This document shows positions 12,201 through 23,040 of a DNA stretch of 64,000 nt, piece after piece. Where the stretch lies: contig JAMWFC010000065.1 in NCBI GenBank assembly GCA_027475525.1, positions 500,188 through 564,187 on the forward strand, in the 5' to 3' direction. Each line of letters begins with the position of its first letter. The stretch's first letter is position 1. The notes beneath the pieces are model-generated. The model was not told where the DNA came from, ran no database searches, and saw only the letters and a program-made list of their open reading frames with translations. The DNA comes from Macrolepiota albuminosa (taxonomy: Eukaryota > Basidiomycota > Agaricomycetes > Agaricales > Agaricaceae). The position numbers were made by a program, and so were the translations under genes.

Positions 12201-15200
12201 CTTTCGATTTTGCATAGGGATATCAAGCTGACCAATATCTTCATTGGTAAAAAAATCATCCTGCCCTCTGCTTTGAAGGAACTGATTCAATTTTTTCTCC
12301 ATAGATGCGAAAGGGGACTGTAAAGGTTTGTCTGTGATTCGAAAGACTGGCGAGATATTTATTCCTGTCTTAGTCGGTGACTTTGGCCTTGCCACTTCCA
12401 GCTTAGCTGCTGTAGATCCCTCGGACGTGTCCAAAGCGATGGCCACGGAAGACATGACCTATGGTACAAATATTGATATCTTCACTGTCGGTCATCACCA
12501 ATGACATATTCTATCAGAGGTTGGTACTAGGCTATACATCGCCCCCGAAGTCCAGTCGCGAAAGCGTGGTCCCAGAAACCACAACAAGGCAGACATGTAC
12601 AGTCTCGGGGTACATCGACTCACTCTCGTCATATGTCGTCTCTGATCCTGTTATAGATTGTCTTTTTCGAGATGAATTACACGTTCTCAACGGGAGCCGA
12701 ACGCATTGCGGTCATCGAGGATTTGAGGAAGCCCGGAATCTTCTTCCCGAATGGATGGGACCCTTCCCGCCATCGCCAACGTGAAAGTGAGTAGTAGTCC
12801 GCTGGTCAAACCTGATATAATCTTGCTCATGTATGGTCAGTTATTACATGGCTTCTTCAACATAGTCCAGAGGACCGTCCCACAGCTGTCGAGCTCTCCC
12901 AGAGCCCTCTCTTACCTTCAAGGCTTGAAGATGAATATTTCAAAGGTGCTTTGAACCTAATGAGTTCGTCGAAGTTTGTTTCCATGTTTATGACCCTGCA
13001 ATTTACCGTCTTCTAGCGAAGGCCGACTCGCCTCATCAACGTGCTGTATTGAATTCCCTTTTCAGCCAGCCGCCGCGGCCCAGCCGAGGGTTTATCTATG
13101 ACCTCGAAGCTGATCCACCCGAACACGCCGCCTTGAATGACAGGGTGCATGATCGTCTCGCGGCCCTTTTCAGACTCCATGGTGCTGTGAACATGGAGCC
13201 TCCATTGCTCATGCCCGTAATGGACGTCGAAGATGAAAACCAGAAGGCTGCTTTCATTGATCGGAATGGAGACATTGTAACTCTGCCAGACAATCTTATC
13301 GTCCCGTTCGCAAGGCTCGCTGCTCGTGGAAATATCACCCGAATCAAACGGTATCATATAGCCGATCTTTTCCGACCGAAGTCAGTTCCTCTTACCCTGT
13401 CAAATCTCCCTGCTTATTGTCTGTGATCAGTCCGGTTGCAGGTCATCCAAAGGTTCAAAAGGCGGCCGTTTTCGATATTATTACTTATGACCTTGAGTTC
13501 GGCCCTATTGCAGCCGGCGCTGAACTGATCGCGATAGCCAATGATTGCTTAAACAGTTTCCCTAATCTTGCGCCAAACTATGATATCCTCATCTCACACT
13601 CAAACAGTATGTTGTCTTCTCGTCCAGTCAAAGATCTCGCTCAACGTAATTTCTCAGTTGTGGAGTTGATCCTCAATCGCCTTCCGCCAGGCCAGCGCCA
13701 TGCCGTCATTGACATACTTACTCAGTCAAAGTCTACAATATCTCAGAAACGTGCTCTTCTCCTCAAGCGTGGTTTGCTTCGTAGCACAGCCGACGAATTA
13801 GAGCTTCTGACTGAAATGGGTACGTCCAAGATATGCTACTTATAGAACCTTTACTCAGCCGATTGTAGATGAGGATATCGACGACTTCATGTCTCGTGTG
13901 GAGAGGTTATCCCCCACTCTCGTAGATCCGATGGTTCCGTACGTCCAAGAGCTGAAGAAAACGATAGACCTTGCCAAAGCGACAAAGGTCGCGAGGCCAA
14001 TCCTATTCCATCCACTTATGCTGGGGAACCACAATACCCATTTTAAGGGCGGAATTTTGGTTGAGGTTGTTCGGAAGAATAGGCATTCAGATGTACTTGC
14101 TGCAGGTGGCCGGTATGCTTCTTTTGTCTCCCTGACTTTCCTTCAATGACGCGCGTGTCAGTTATGATCATCTTATCAGCCGCCATGGTTCCCTCAAGTC
14201 ACAACCACAGAAAGTGTGCGCCATGGGCCTCCAGATTGCTGTAGAAAAGATCACGGTTGCATTGGCGTCATATCAGAGTTCTTCCGTCAAGGCACTTGTT
14301 AAAGAAGAACGTTCGTTTGGACATTGGAGCCCTCGCCGGTGCGATGTCTACGTTGTGTCGTATCACCCGGGACACCTTCAAGATCGGCTGGAGGTCGTAT
14401 CCTATCTGTGGGAACACAACATTAGTGCCGATCTCATGTACGAGTCAGGTTTACCTGACGCTGATCATGAGAACCATTTTGATATGTGTGCACGAGAAGG
14501 AATACTGTATGTGCTCTCCGTCTCTACCGTCCATTTGGTATATCGAGGAGCCAATAAAATGTTCTCTCAGCTTTACCGTTTATCCTCGTCCTCGCTCGGC
14601 GCGTAGGGATCAACCTGCTTTCAAAGTCAAAAGCATATTGAAGGGCTCAGAAACGGATTGTTCGTGATTTCCTGCCTGATTTGACACAATTCTTAATTGT
14701 TTGCTTCCAGTAACACGGCAGGAATTGGTGGGATGGTTGCAGCACGAAATCGCAGAACAGAAGCGAATAGACCTTGCCACATCTGGCGCTCCTATTATTT
14801 CAGACTCAAGTTCACAGCCTCTTTCCACGAAAGATGTTTCTATTACATCGAACGTTCAACTTCTTCTTCCACCAGCGGACATTAAGAAGCAACGCAAGTA
14901 TGTCAAACAGCTCTTTTATGATCGTGGTAAGTTCGCTCGATTGCTCTCGACTATACCAGACTTATAATCATCTTAGCCTTTGAAATCGGCGCCGAACTCA
15001 AATCTGCCTTCCAAATAGGCTTGCCAACACTTGCAGTTGATGTGCCACCTGCGGTATTTGAGGATATGACGGGAAACTCGGCGTGGATTGCAGAGGAAGA
15101 GTCGTGGAAATCTCTTATATCAATGTTCCCAAATTCTCAGACTGCCTATGCTCACCAAGTCCGCGATGCGATCCTGAAGCGGAAGGCTGAGGGCCATCGC

Positions 15201-15281
15201 TTCATGCTTTTATTCGCTGTTCGCGAAGAGCGCGTCCAGCTCCTCAATCTATCGCACAACTTACGAGATGGATCCAACTAA
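9291..15281 (+). CDS. GCN2: eIF2alpha kinase GCN2
   Basis: Multi-exon gene from ATG 9291 (MDNTTRERQELEITALKSIY) to TAA 15279-15281. Domain order is that of Gcn2. It starts with an RWD domain (LKSIYEENF, LPKTYPTLACP) and a charged helix rich in EEEER/AEREL. A degenerate kinase domain follows (LGTVYMADP, GLNAIHAADLVHRGI, lacking a normal HRD-DFG set). Then comes the true kinase domain: GKGGFGSVVKARN, IYAVKKVR with the catalytic Lys, a Ser-rich insert, LHRDIKLTNIFI, GDFGLAT and YIAPE. The HisRS-like domain (AALFRLHGAV, LAARGNITRIKRYHIADLFR, GGILVEVV, LAAGGRYDHLI) and a C-terminal domain end it. The enzyme phosphorylates eIF2alpha when uncharged tRNA binds the HisRS-like part, cutting general translation and inducing Gcn4. 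All catalytic residues I can see are intact. The intron at 10142-10194 uses a GC donor. Confidence 0.93.
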
Positions 15282-16433
15282 TAGATTTAGCTGTAATTGT
15301 ATCTGACGTATGTTCTGTCTACGTCTTCGTGTACTTATACCATATGCATGCCTGTAGTAAATCTATATCATAATTTCGTAATCATATTGTCTTTCCGTCC
15401 TGTGGGGTTATCTGAGAGCAATAAATTACTTATCCACTCCTAGAATATTTTCCTTTTGGTTGGATATATATTCAAAAACGTTGCAGGAAGGATCGGAAGT
15501 TAATTCCCAACCAGCTTGAAAGAAGTCGCGCGTCGTCGTGACGTAGCGAGACGTGTGTGTGCGGAAGGGGACAGACTCACATGCGTTATATTATGTAGAC
15601 AATTTCAAGGTATTCCCGACTACTTCACTCACGCATATGCATTACCATTTAACATAGATAGAAGCGCCAGTACTTCATGGAAGCCCAATAGCATAGCTAT
15701 TAGGAAACCATAGCGGAAGTGAAGAAAAAAAAATAAACCTCACGGGCATGGTTCTCCATCTCCGAGTTTCTCTTCTTGCTTCCCGCTTCACTTTTATCTC
15801 GACCGCAGGGCGGTAACGACTTCCTCTGACCATCTGACTTATAGCGGATCTACTGTGCAGAATAGATAATTCAAGATAATGTTCACTTTGTGTGCTGGTA
15901 CCACAAGGTCAATAATTGTAGACTGTTGATTACCACCAGGTATGACTCGTCCGAAGTGAATTGATTGATTTTGGACAGAAAAGGCGCGGACTCACTTCAA
16001 ATTTCCGTGAATGATCTCCTGTCGGTGCGAATAATTAAGCCTATGGCCCACATCCGTTTTCTACTGAGCAAGACTCATGTCAACTTCAAGGACAGAAAGG
16101 CCTAAAAAAACTCCTTCCTAATGTGACACGGTTAGACGCTATGTTATGTTTAATATATTGGGAAATGGTACTATTCTTTATCCATATGCATGGCGTTATG
16201 AACGAAAATTGTTCATTGTAATTAAAAATTTAAAAATACTTGCCAAACGAAGAAGACAAAGGAAATGACCCGCAGTGAAACCATGAGGAAAGAGATCACA
16301 TGATTGTACCCTTGCTAGAATTATTTGTGACTATGTCCCGAACTCTTGTGTGTAAATGGCTTTCATAGGCAGTTCTGGTGCAGTCGTAAACGTGAGTTGT
16401 CACTATTATAATTGCTGGCCAGATAAGAGAGCC
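15282..16433. other. intergenic, no gene recognised
   Basis: 3' flank of GCN2. AT-rich, with only short frames on either strand and no motifs I recognise. Confidence 0.5.
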
Positions 16434-16633
16434 TACGGACAGAATAGTGACGCCTCAGATGTCCGTCTTGTTTAAGAGAGAGAACAACTAATTTCATACC
16501 TACGGACAGAATAGTGACTTAGTCGTAGGTTATCAGAACAGAGCAAACTAATTAACAATATCGTGCTTACCGCCTCTGTAGAGACTTATAAGTAATCGAT
16601 CCTCAGTTCACCAAAAAGAACTCTGTTTTAACC
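16434..16633. repeat. rearranged repeat fragments flanking Copia-A
   Basis: The phrase CCTACGGACAGAATAGTGAC occurs twice (about 16434 and 16499). Between them lies a roughly 38-bp segment (from about 16453) that also abuts the other end of Copia-A at 27792. At about 16577 is a scrambled partial copy of the Copia-A LTR end, TGTAGAGACTTATAAG. This may be debris from earlier LTR insertions or recombination. Confidence 0.55.
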
Positions 16634-16907
16634 TGTAGAGACTTATAAGTAATCGATCTACAGGGTAGGTAAGGTGAGTAGGCGAAAGACGAGTAGGCGA
16701 GTAGACTAACCCTCAGTTCACCAAAAAGAACTGAGGGATTTCTAAATAAAGAAACTATTTTATATGGGCACAAAAACTAAGGTGGCTGAGCGACTGTATA
16801 GTCGTAATCAGGAACGATCGAGGGATACGGAGAAGGAGACGAAAACAGAAATAGGAAGTAGATATCCAAATGCCGCCGCCACAGTAGTGAGTCGTAGTAT
16901 TCCAACA
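16634..16907 (-). repeat. Copia-A 3' LTR
   Basis: 274 bp, nearly identical to 27518-27791. It contains an internal hairpin built on CCTCAGTTC/GAACTGAGG and is preceded, in element orientation, by the purine tract CAGGGGGAG. Confidence 0.92.
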
Positions 16908-17161
16908 CTCCCCCTGACTCACAGCTATGGCTTGAGGTTGAGTAGTCCAACAAAGTATTCATGGCAGATGCGGGAGAGAGACTTGGTGAAGAGGTCGGCA
17001 GGGTTTTCAATAGATGGGATGTGTACCATGTCTATATCTCTGTTTTTGACCCGTTCGCGGATGTAGTGGTGGTGAATATCAATGTGTTTTGCATGGGCAT
17101 GGCCTTTAGTGTACTGAGCTAGGGAACGAGCAGGGGAGTTATTGACATGGAGAATGGCCGG
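16908..17161 (-). pseudogene. Copia-A RNase H, C-terminal part
   Basis: Minus-strand frame with KHIDIHHHYIRERV and ADLFTKSLSRICHEYF, the end of Copia RNase H. It continues the frame of the segment at 18216-18381 when the 1054-bp LTR and one CCGG copy are ignored (SLP joins to AILHVNNS). Confidence 0.88.
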
Positions 17162-18215
17162 TGATAGGCTTCTACTCAGACTGAGCACATCAAGGGACAC
17201 ACTACAGGCCTATGGACACAGGCCATACTCAAGACCCTAGCAATCCTCTTGGACACAGGAAACCATGGACCTTAGCACTCAATTATAGGCACTGGTTATC
17301 AGTCTAAACTACCACTACTAAGCCTTCAGCATATACCATTTATTGACCTTGGAGGATTAGGAGACCAAGGACTCAGGGCACTAGCATGACGGTGGGGACA
17401 CGACTTTGACCAAACCCTGATCAGTTCCATAAAGGGGTTAGCATTAGGCACTGCCATTGGACAAGGCACTTTAATCAGAAATCTAAAGAATCAGCAGCAA
17501 CAGAACAGGATATACTCTAGCCCGACATTCTATTGATACCAGATTTAGTGCTGGCAGCAGAATTCACGGCGTCTGTCAAGGATTTTCCGACCATACCCTG
17601 CCAAGGCCTGGCCAATCGAAATTACACTAAAAAGTGAGCAGACTCCTACAAAGTTTAATTCAGTTTAGAGTTGCTGTGGCCAATGGACTATAACGCTGTT
17701 GGTCGCTGTTGCCCTATGTGTACTGGTCACCGTTGACAGGTTGCCATTAGCTACAACCATGAGGAGCGCTAATTGGTAGCGCTGCTAATGGACTCATTTT
17801 AAAAATATAGTAGCGCATAGTATAAAAGATAGCTACTCTGGATGTACATAGGAACAAATTGTAACCTCTTGAGCACCCAAGTTACCCTTAGCGTTCAAAT
17901 CACGCTAGCTTGCTTGGACTTCATCACTAAGTTGGGCACTAGCCTTGTTTATCTTGTCTTTGTCATTTATGGTGCCACCTACAGGCACACTATGCTGCGC
18001 TACTTGCCTTTTCTCCTATATTTTTGTGTAAACTATGATGCTTACCATTTGCCAGGTAGCACGTGAAGCGCTATCATCTAGCACGTCATTTTATCACTTT
18101 TGCTTGAGCACACCAGGACTCTGTCGGGACTCCTCATAACTACACATGCCAAGCACTGGAGACAGTGTTGTACTGCGTATATGTCCAGTGCACCCAACCA
18201 CAGTTGGCATCATCA
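17162..18215 (+). repeat. solo LTR of an unidentified element, copy 1
   Basis: A 1054-bp unit beginning TGATAGGCTT and ending GGCATCATCA, flanked by a 4-bp duplication CCGG (17158-17161 and 18216-18219). It is inserted in the RNase H frame of Copia-A, which is restored on removal. A TATAAAAGATAG promoter-like box lies at about 17820. A second copy is at 62664-63808. No internal region is attached, so this is a solo LTR or an LTR-only element. Confidence 0.82.
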
Positions 18216-19155
18216 CCGGAAGGCTTTGAGGTAGGTCGATGTCTAATAGCCAGTTAAACATCCACATAGCCTGCTGAACCCCTCGTGTGAGGGCCATGTA
18301 CTCAGCTTTGGTAGTGGAGAGGGCAACAGTAGGCTGCCGCTTGGAGCTCCAGGAGACAGCTCCCCCAGCCATGGTAAACATGTAGCCTCCAGTGGAGCAA
18401 CATGTATTGAGATTGCCACCATAATCTGCATCTATGTATCTGACGGGCTTGATGTTACCTCCTCTTCAGTACTTGATGCGGTAATCCAACGTCCCGTTCA
18501 CATACTGCATCACATGGGCTAATGCCTTCCAGTGAGCAGGTCTGGGGTTGCTTTGGAACCGAGCCAGCAGGCCCATGGCATACAACAAGTCTGGTCAGGT
18601 TGCTGCTTGTGCCCATATCAAGGAACCAAGTGCCTCCCTGTAGGGCTTATCTTTCATGTAGTGCTTGTCAGATTTGCTCAATGGGGACTGTGATTCAGTG
18701 AGGGTTAATCCTGTAGGCAGAGGCATGAACTTGGGGTTTGACAATCTGAATCCAAAACGCTCTAGCATCCACTCAAGGTAAGAGCGCTGTGAGAGGGATA
18801 TGTCTCCCATATTTGCATCCCTGTCAAAACATACCCCTAATATGTACTTTAAGTTGCCCATGTCTTTGATTTCAAATTTTGATCCAAGTTTGTCCTTTGC
18901 TTTCTGAGCCCCCTCAGGAGTAGTGGAGGCTCCTAAAACGTTGTCATTGTAATTGTTGGTGATTGTGTGTTCATCGTGGATTTGTTTGTGCTGAATGTGA
19001 CCATCAGCATGGGATGCTAAGTACCTGAGGTTATTGTATGCTTTGTCCAAAGTGTTCCACCAATTGTGGCCACCCTGCATGAGTCCATAGAGAGTTTTCT
19101 TGAGGTAAAGGTTCTTCCCCTCCCCTCCTCAAAAACCCAGGGAAGGCCTCATGTA
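18216..19155 (-). pseudogene. Copia-A reverse transcriptase C-terminal part and RNase H start
   Basis: Minus-strand blocks: YMRPSLGF then an in-frame TGA, LKKTLYGLMQGGHNWW, a degenerate active-site region, KFEIKDMGNLKYILGV, RSYLEWMLERFGF, PYREALGSLIWA, then GGAVSWSSKRQPTVALST and KAEYMAL of RNase H. It is interrupted at its 3' side by the solo LTR and at its 5' side by the Ngaro-type element. Confidence 0.85.
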
Positions 19156-19304
19156 CGGTCTTTCGTACAGTCCGTAAATTGACCTTATTTGTAACTGTAA
19201 GACCATGAATAAACTAATCTACATACACGCATGCGATATGGGCATTGAGAGCGGCTCCGAAGGACGCTACTCCAATAGGGGTATGCGGCATCGACGAGTG
19301 AGAA
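19156..19304 (-). repeat. Ngaro-type 3' split repeat, B2 copy
   Basis: 149 bp, identical to 19594-19742. Together they bracket 19305-19593, which would be the A2 block of a split-repeat element. The outer edge abuts resumed Copia-A RT sequence. Confidence 0.85.
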
Positions 19305-19593
19305 ACCCTTGATGTCGCAAACATGCTGATATGTAGACTAGAATATTACATGATAGACAAATTAGTTGCACAATGCTTTAATAAATGGATGGTAAGATTA
19401 TTGGGAAGAAACAAATAATTGTTGATGAAATAGGTGAGGGTGGGTGGGCGATTCGAAACCGCTACAAGTAACTCTACAAGTATGTAGAAGGTGGAAGTTT
19501 CAATACAAGATGTTCGAAGTGGGTGTGACTGTGACACTCATCCCAAAACGCGTCTTGCATTCATCCCGTTCCTCCCCTCTGCAAACTTACATT

Positions 19594-19742
19594 TCGGTCT
19601 TTCGTACAGTCCGTAAATTGACCTTATTTGTAACTGTAAGACCATGAATAAACTAATCTACATACACGCATGCGATATGGGCATTGAGAGCGGCTCCGAA
19701 GGACGCTACTCCAATAGGGGTATGCGGCATCGACGAGTGAGA
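19594..19742 (-). repeat. Ngaro-type 3' split repeat, B1 copy
   Basis: 149 bp, identical to 19156-19304, lying just downstream of the recombinase ORF in element orientation. Confidence 0.85.
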
Positions 19743-19819
19743 ACCCAAACAGAGAACACCGAAACGAAGACGCCGCCCATCGACTGAAGAGAGAGAAGGG
19801 AACGGAAAGAGGATAACCC

Positions 19820-20968
19820 CTAAAAAGCGTCGTTGGGAAAAATACCAGAATTTTGCATGATAGGGCGTAGAAACTCGAGATAAAGGGGAGCCAACAATTC
19901 AAGAGAGCGCCAATATCGCAAGAATGCGTCGGATGACCACCTGCCGAGCACCTTAACTACATCAGGAGGAATACCAGCAAGAAGCAAATGTGTAGTGCCT
20001 CCAATCCGTAAACAATGACCAGAGACAAGAGGGAATTTCTTCTCATGAAAAACCATATTGAGGCGATTTAGAAACTTCTGTTCTGTCAAATGGACGCGAG
20101 TGCCATTCTTTGCGATGTATGTCGTGAGCAAGTCATCCTCTGCCAGGTAGTTCGATGCTCTATGTAAGGTGAGAGCGGAAATGGGATCAAGCAGAGTTTG
20201 CTTAGCGAGCATAACGTCTTCTCCTTTCTTTCCTCCCATTTTTGTATTAGGTAAATGAAGAATTCTCGAACCCTCACAAGAACTAGGGGCACGTAAATCG
20301 GACCATTTTGGAAACAAACTCGGGTCGGAACCACTCTCCCGTGTAGGAATGAATTCGCCTAGTCGAATTTGAGCCCAAAAACAAGCAACTGCACAGAAAT
20401 AAATGCAGACGTCCATTCGATCTGTCCAATCAATCGAGGATTGCAAAGCTAACAGCATATCGCACGTAACAGGAGGTCGCGGAGGTTTTATCGATGATGA
20501 TGGTCTTTGGTTTTCGATGCCTTTGATGACGTATTTGAGTTGGATTCCACCCAAATAAGGCGCTCCGTTTTGGATATGCCATGCCTTTATTGCAGCACAT
20601 TTCGCAGCGACCGTGTCTCCTGCCACTTTTCCAGCAAATGAGGAAGCAAATTCGCACAGAATTGATTCGGGAATAGGAAGGAGTGTTGAAATAGCAACCG
20701 GCCGAGATGAACAATAAGCGAGGAATTGTCGAATAGAAGAGGCGTATCTCTTCGAAGTTGATAGTTTCCAAGCCTTGCTAATTGTACCTCTTACTGATTT
20801 GGAGGGTATCGAATATGGCTTATGACTATGTCTCTTAACGAGTCTAGAATCTTGAAGATCACATGGAAGTCCAAGACGATTGGCGGAAAAATACGTACGA
20901 GTCATCACAGGAATGGACCGATGCCTTGACCCAGCTGCCGTTGGAATGATAAACTGCTGGTGGCACAA
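19820..20968 (-). CDS. tyrosine recombinase of the Ngaro-type element
   Basis: Uninterrupted 382-codon frame. Catalytic residues of the tyrosine recombinase/integrase fold are visible: Arg202 in AQIRLGEF, His318 and Arg321 in GHCLRIGG, Trp344 in LGRWSS and the nucleophile Tyr352 in FLRYWRS. An N-terminal helical SAM-like region precedes them (KRYASSIRQFLAYC). It would integrate the cDNA circle by strand exchange, without target-site duplication. It looks intact, while gag and RT each have one stop, so it could still act in trans. Confidence 0.88.
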   Translation of the reverse strand: MCHQQFIIPTAAGSRHRSIPVMTRTYFSANRLGLPCDLQDSRLVKRHSHKPYSIPSKSVRGTISKAWKLSTSKRYASSIRQFLAYCSSRPVAISTLLPIPESILCEFASSFAGKVAGDTVAAKCAAIKAWHIQNGAPYLGGIQLKYVIKGIENQRPSSSIKPPRPPVTCDMLLALQSSIDWTDRMDVCIYFCAVACFWAQIRLGEFIPTRESGSDPSLFPKWSDLRAPSSCEGSRILHLPNTKMGGKKGEDVMLAKQTLLDPISALTLHRASNYLAEDDLLTTYIAKNGTRVHLTEQKFLNRLNMVFHEKKFPLVSGHCLRIGGTTHLLLAGIPPDVVKVLGRWSSDAFLRYWRSLELLAPLYLEFLRPIMQNSGIFPNDAF

Positions 20969-21238
20969 TCAATAATGGCGGAAAGTAATTGGAGAGAGGG
21001 ATATTGGGCGCAGTCAATGCCGGTGCAGGGAGGGTGTGATCAAAGAGTTTGGAAACAAATTCAGACGCTAGGTCGGTCATGTAAGGTTGTAATAATAAGG
21101 TCAATGACCAAGGACAGGAATATAAACAAATGAAACTAATGGCTGACATACCGATAGACAAATTGTCCAGTATTATTTAGGAGAAGGTATCATTTAGGAG
21201 TATTGTTCGCAGAAGTATTATTTATTTAGGAGTATATA

Positions 21239-23040
21239 TCATTTAGGAGTAGGGAGAGAGGCGAAAGCGATACTTCGGGACACTAGACCAGACAAGTATG
21301 CAGGAATAGCTGGCGGGAACGGATACAAGAATTTCCGCGATGGGAATACACCCCGAGAAGGTCCATCGGCCAAGTTTTCTTCCGATGGTATCCACTCAAC
21401 TGTTACCCAAATTGAATGAGCCTGGAAATTTGAAACGATATGGCGTAAAATGAAGTTTGAAGCGGAATTCCTAGAACAGCCTGCTGCCAATGCGCCCACA
21501 CACCCAGAATTATCGGACTTAAGAATGATATGGCAATTTTTGTATCCTGCTGAAATGAATGTGCGGACTGCCAAGTCAATGGCTACCATCTCTGCCCAAC
21601 CGATGTCCCTCTCGGCATTTTTCCATCCCGGTAATAGCTCCCAGGCCAGCCATTTCCCGTTCAGGACAAAACCAATTCCCCATGAGGTTGACGCATCCAC
21701 GTGAACAATCAGTTCAAGAGGTTCGGGGGGTCGTACAATGCGCAATGAACAATCGGATAATGACAGTCGTTTCTCCCACCAACTTATATTTTCCATCACT
21801 GCGGGTGTAATTCTGTGTTTGATCCAGGGACGCACATCGGAGGGGAAACCAGATCGGAAACGATACAAGGCAGGAAGATGAGAACGACCCTCCGGAATAA
21901 CCAGTGTGACATGATTGAGAGTACCAATCAATGATTCGACCTCATGTAATGATATGAAGTCACCTAATTTCCAGGCCGTGAGCTTGTTCAAGTACTTGTC
22001 ACGCTTAGCCTCCGGTAGAGATACTGTTTTGTCTGTCAAGGACCACTCGAAACCAATATACGTGAATGTCTCTCCAAATGGGACAAATTTTTCGGGAGCC
22101 CATGGCCATCCCAGTTCAGATGCCACAGCCCAAATCAGCTCCTCCGAGTATTGATAAAACATGGTGGAATCGTCTCGACGATGTGGATATCGGAAGAAAA
22201 TGAAGTCGTCTACCCACTTAAGAACAGCTTCAACACCTTTTGCTCTATAAATGTGGACCATCGCGTCAGCTACCCATCCAAAAATACCAGGAGCAGGTGA
22301 AATGCCGAAATTTAGTCTGTGATCAAAGACAACTTTATTGTCGATGGAAAGTGCTGTGAATAAACGTTCCTCTGGGCGAGTAGGTATAATCCGAAATGCT
22401 GATTCAACGTCGAAGACCGCAACCTGAGTGTGCAGAGGAGCATCTGCCACGAGAAGCCAACAGGCAGAAAAAGAGCCCCATTCACACTAAAAACGCTTTG
22501 CATCGATGACGGAGTTGATAGATTGAGTAGACGGGTTGTTGCGAGGATAAGAATGATCTACAGTGATGCGTAATTTGCCTCTGGAGCTTTCAATAACGTT
22601 TAGAGGAGCTGTGCGAAAATGACCAAACAAGCTATGAACAAGAGAAGGGGGGTATCCAGGAGAAACACGGCCCAAAGAACACTCCTTTGCATATTTATCA
22701 ATAATGAATTTATGATGTTCAGGAGAACGATAGTGATTAGGAGGAGAAAAGGTCTCGCTTAATGTAAATGTTTCCAAACCCAATGAAAAACCAAATTGTA
22801 AGCCGTGAAGAACATGAGAAAACTTATCCGCTGCTCCTATTTTGTTCAGCACCTTCACCCAATTAGGAACATTGAGGGGCGTGGTGACTGGAAAATACTG
22901 ATCAAGCAGCGCAGTTTTGCGCGCAATGCTGTCCATCACCACAGAGGGAGCAGGCATGTCTATGCGCGCAGCTAGTGGAGAAACAAGACTGAGGTCCATT
23001 GAACGCGTAACAGAATGACACTCCATTGGCATCAGACCAT
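21239..23040 (-). pseudogene. reverse transcriptase/RNase H of the Ngaro-type element
   Basis: Minus-strand frame overlapping the end of gag. It has GKLRITVDHSYPRNNPS (RT motif), VAVFDVESAFR, LNFGISPAPGIFGW, the active site KWVDDFIFFR, TYIGFEWS, then RNase H blocks VHVDASTSWGIGF, AERDIGWAEM and ILKSDNSGCVGAL, and finally PSEENLADGPSRG, typical of DIRS/Ngaro. One in-frame TAG at 22484-22486 (KRF then stop then CEWGSF) interrupts an otherwise clean frame; a Gln-to-stop change is the simplest reading. Confidence 0.85.

Noticed and set aside
17842..18066. Plus-strand ORF with hydrophobic segment inside the solo LTR as a host membrane protein
   Set aside because: It recurs at the same place in the second LTR copy and is interrupted differently, so it is LTR sequence, not a gene.
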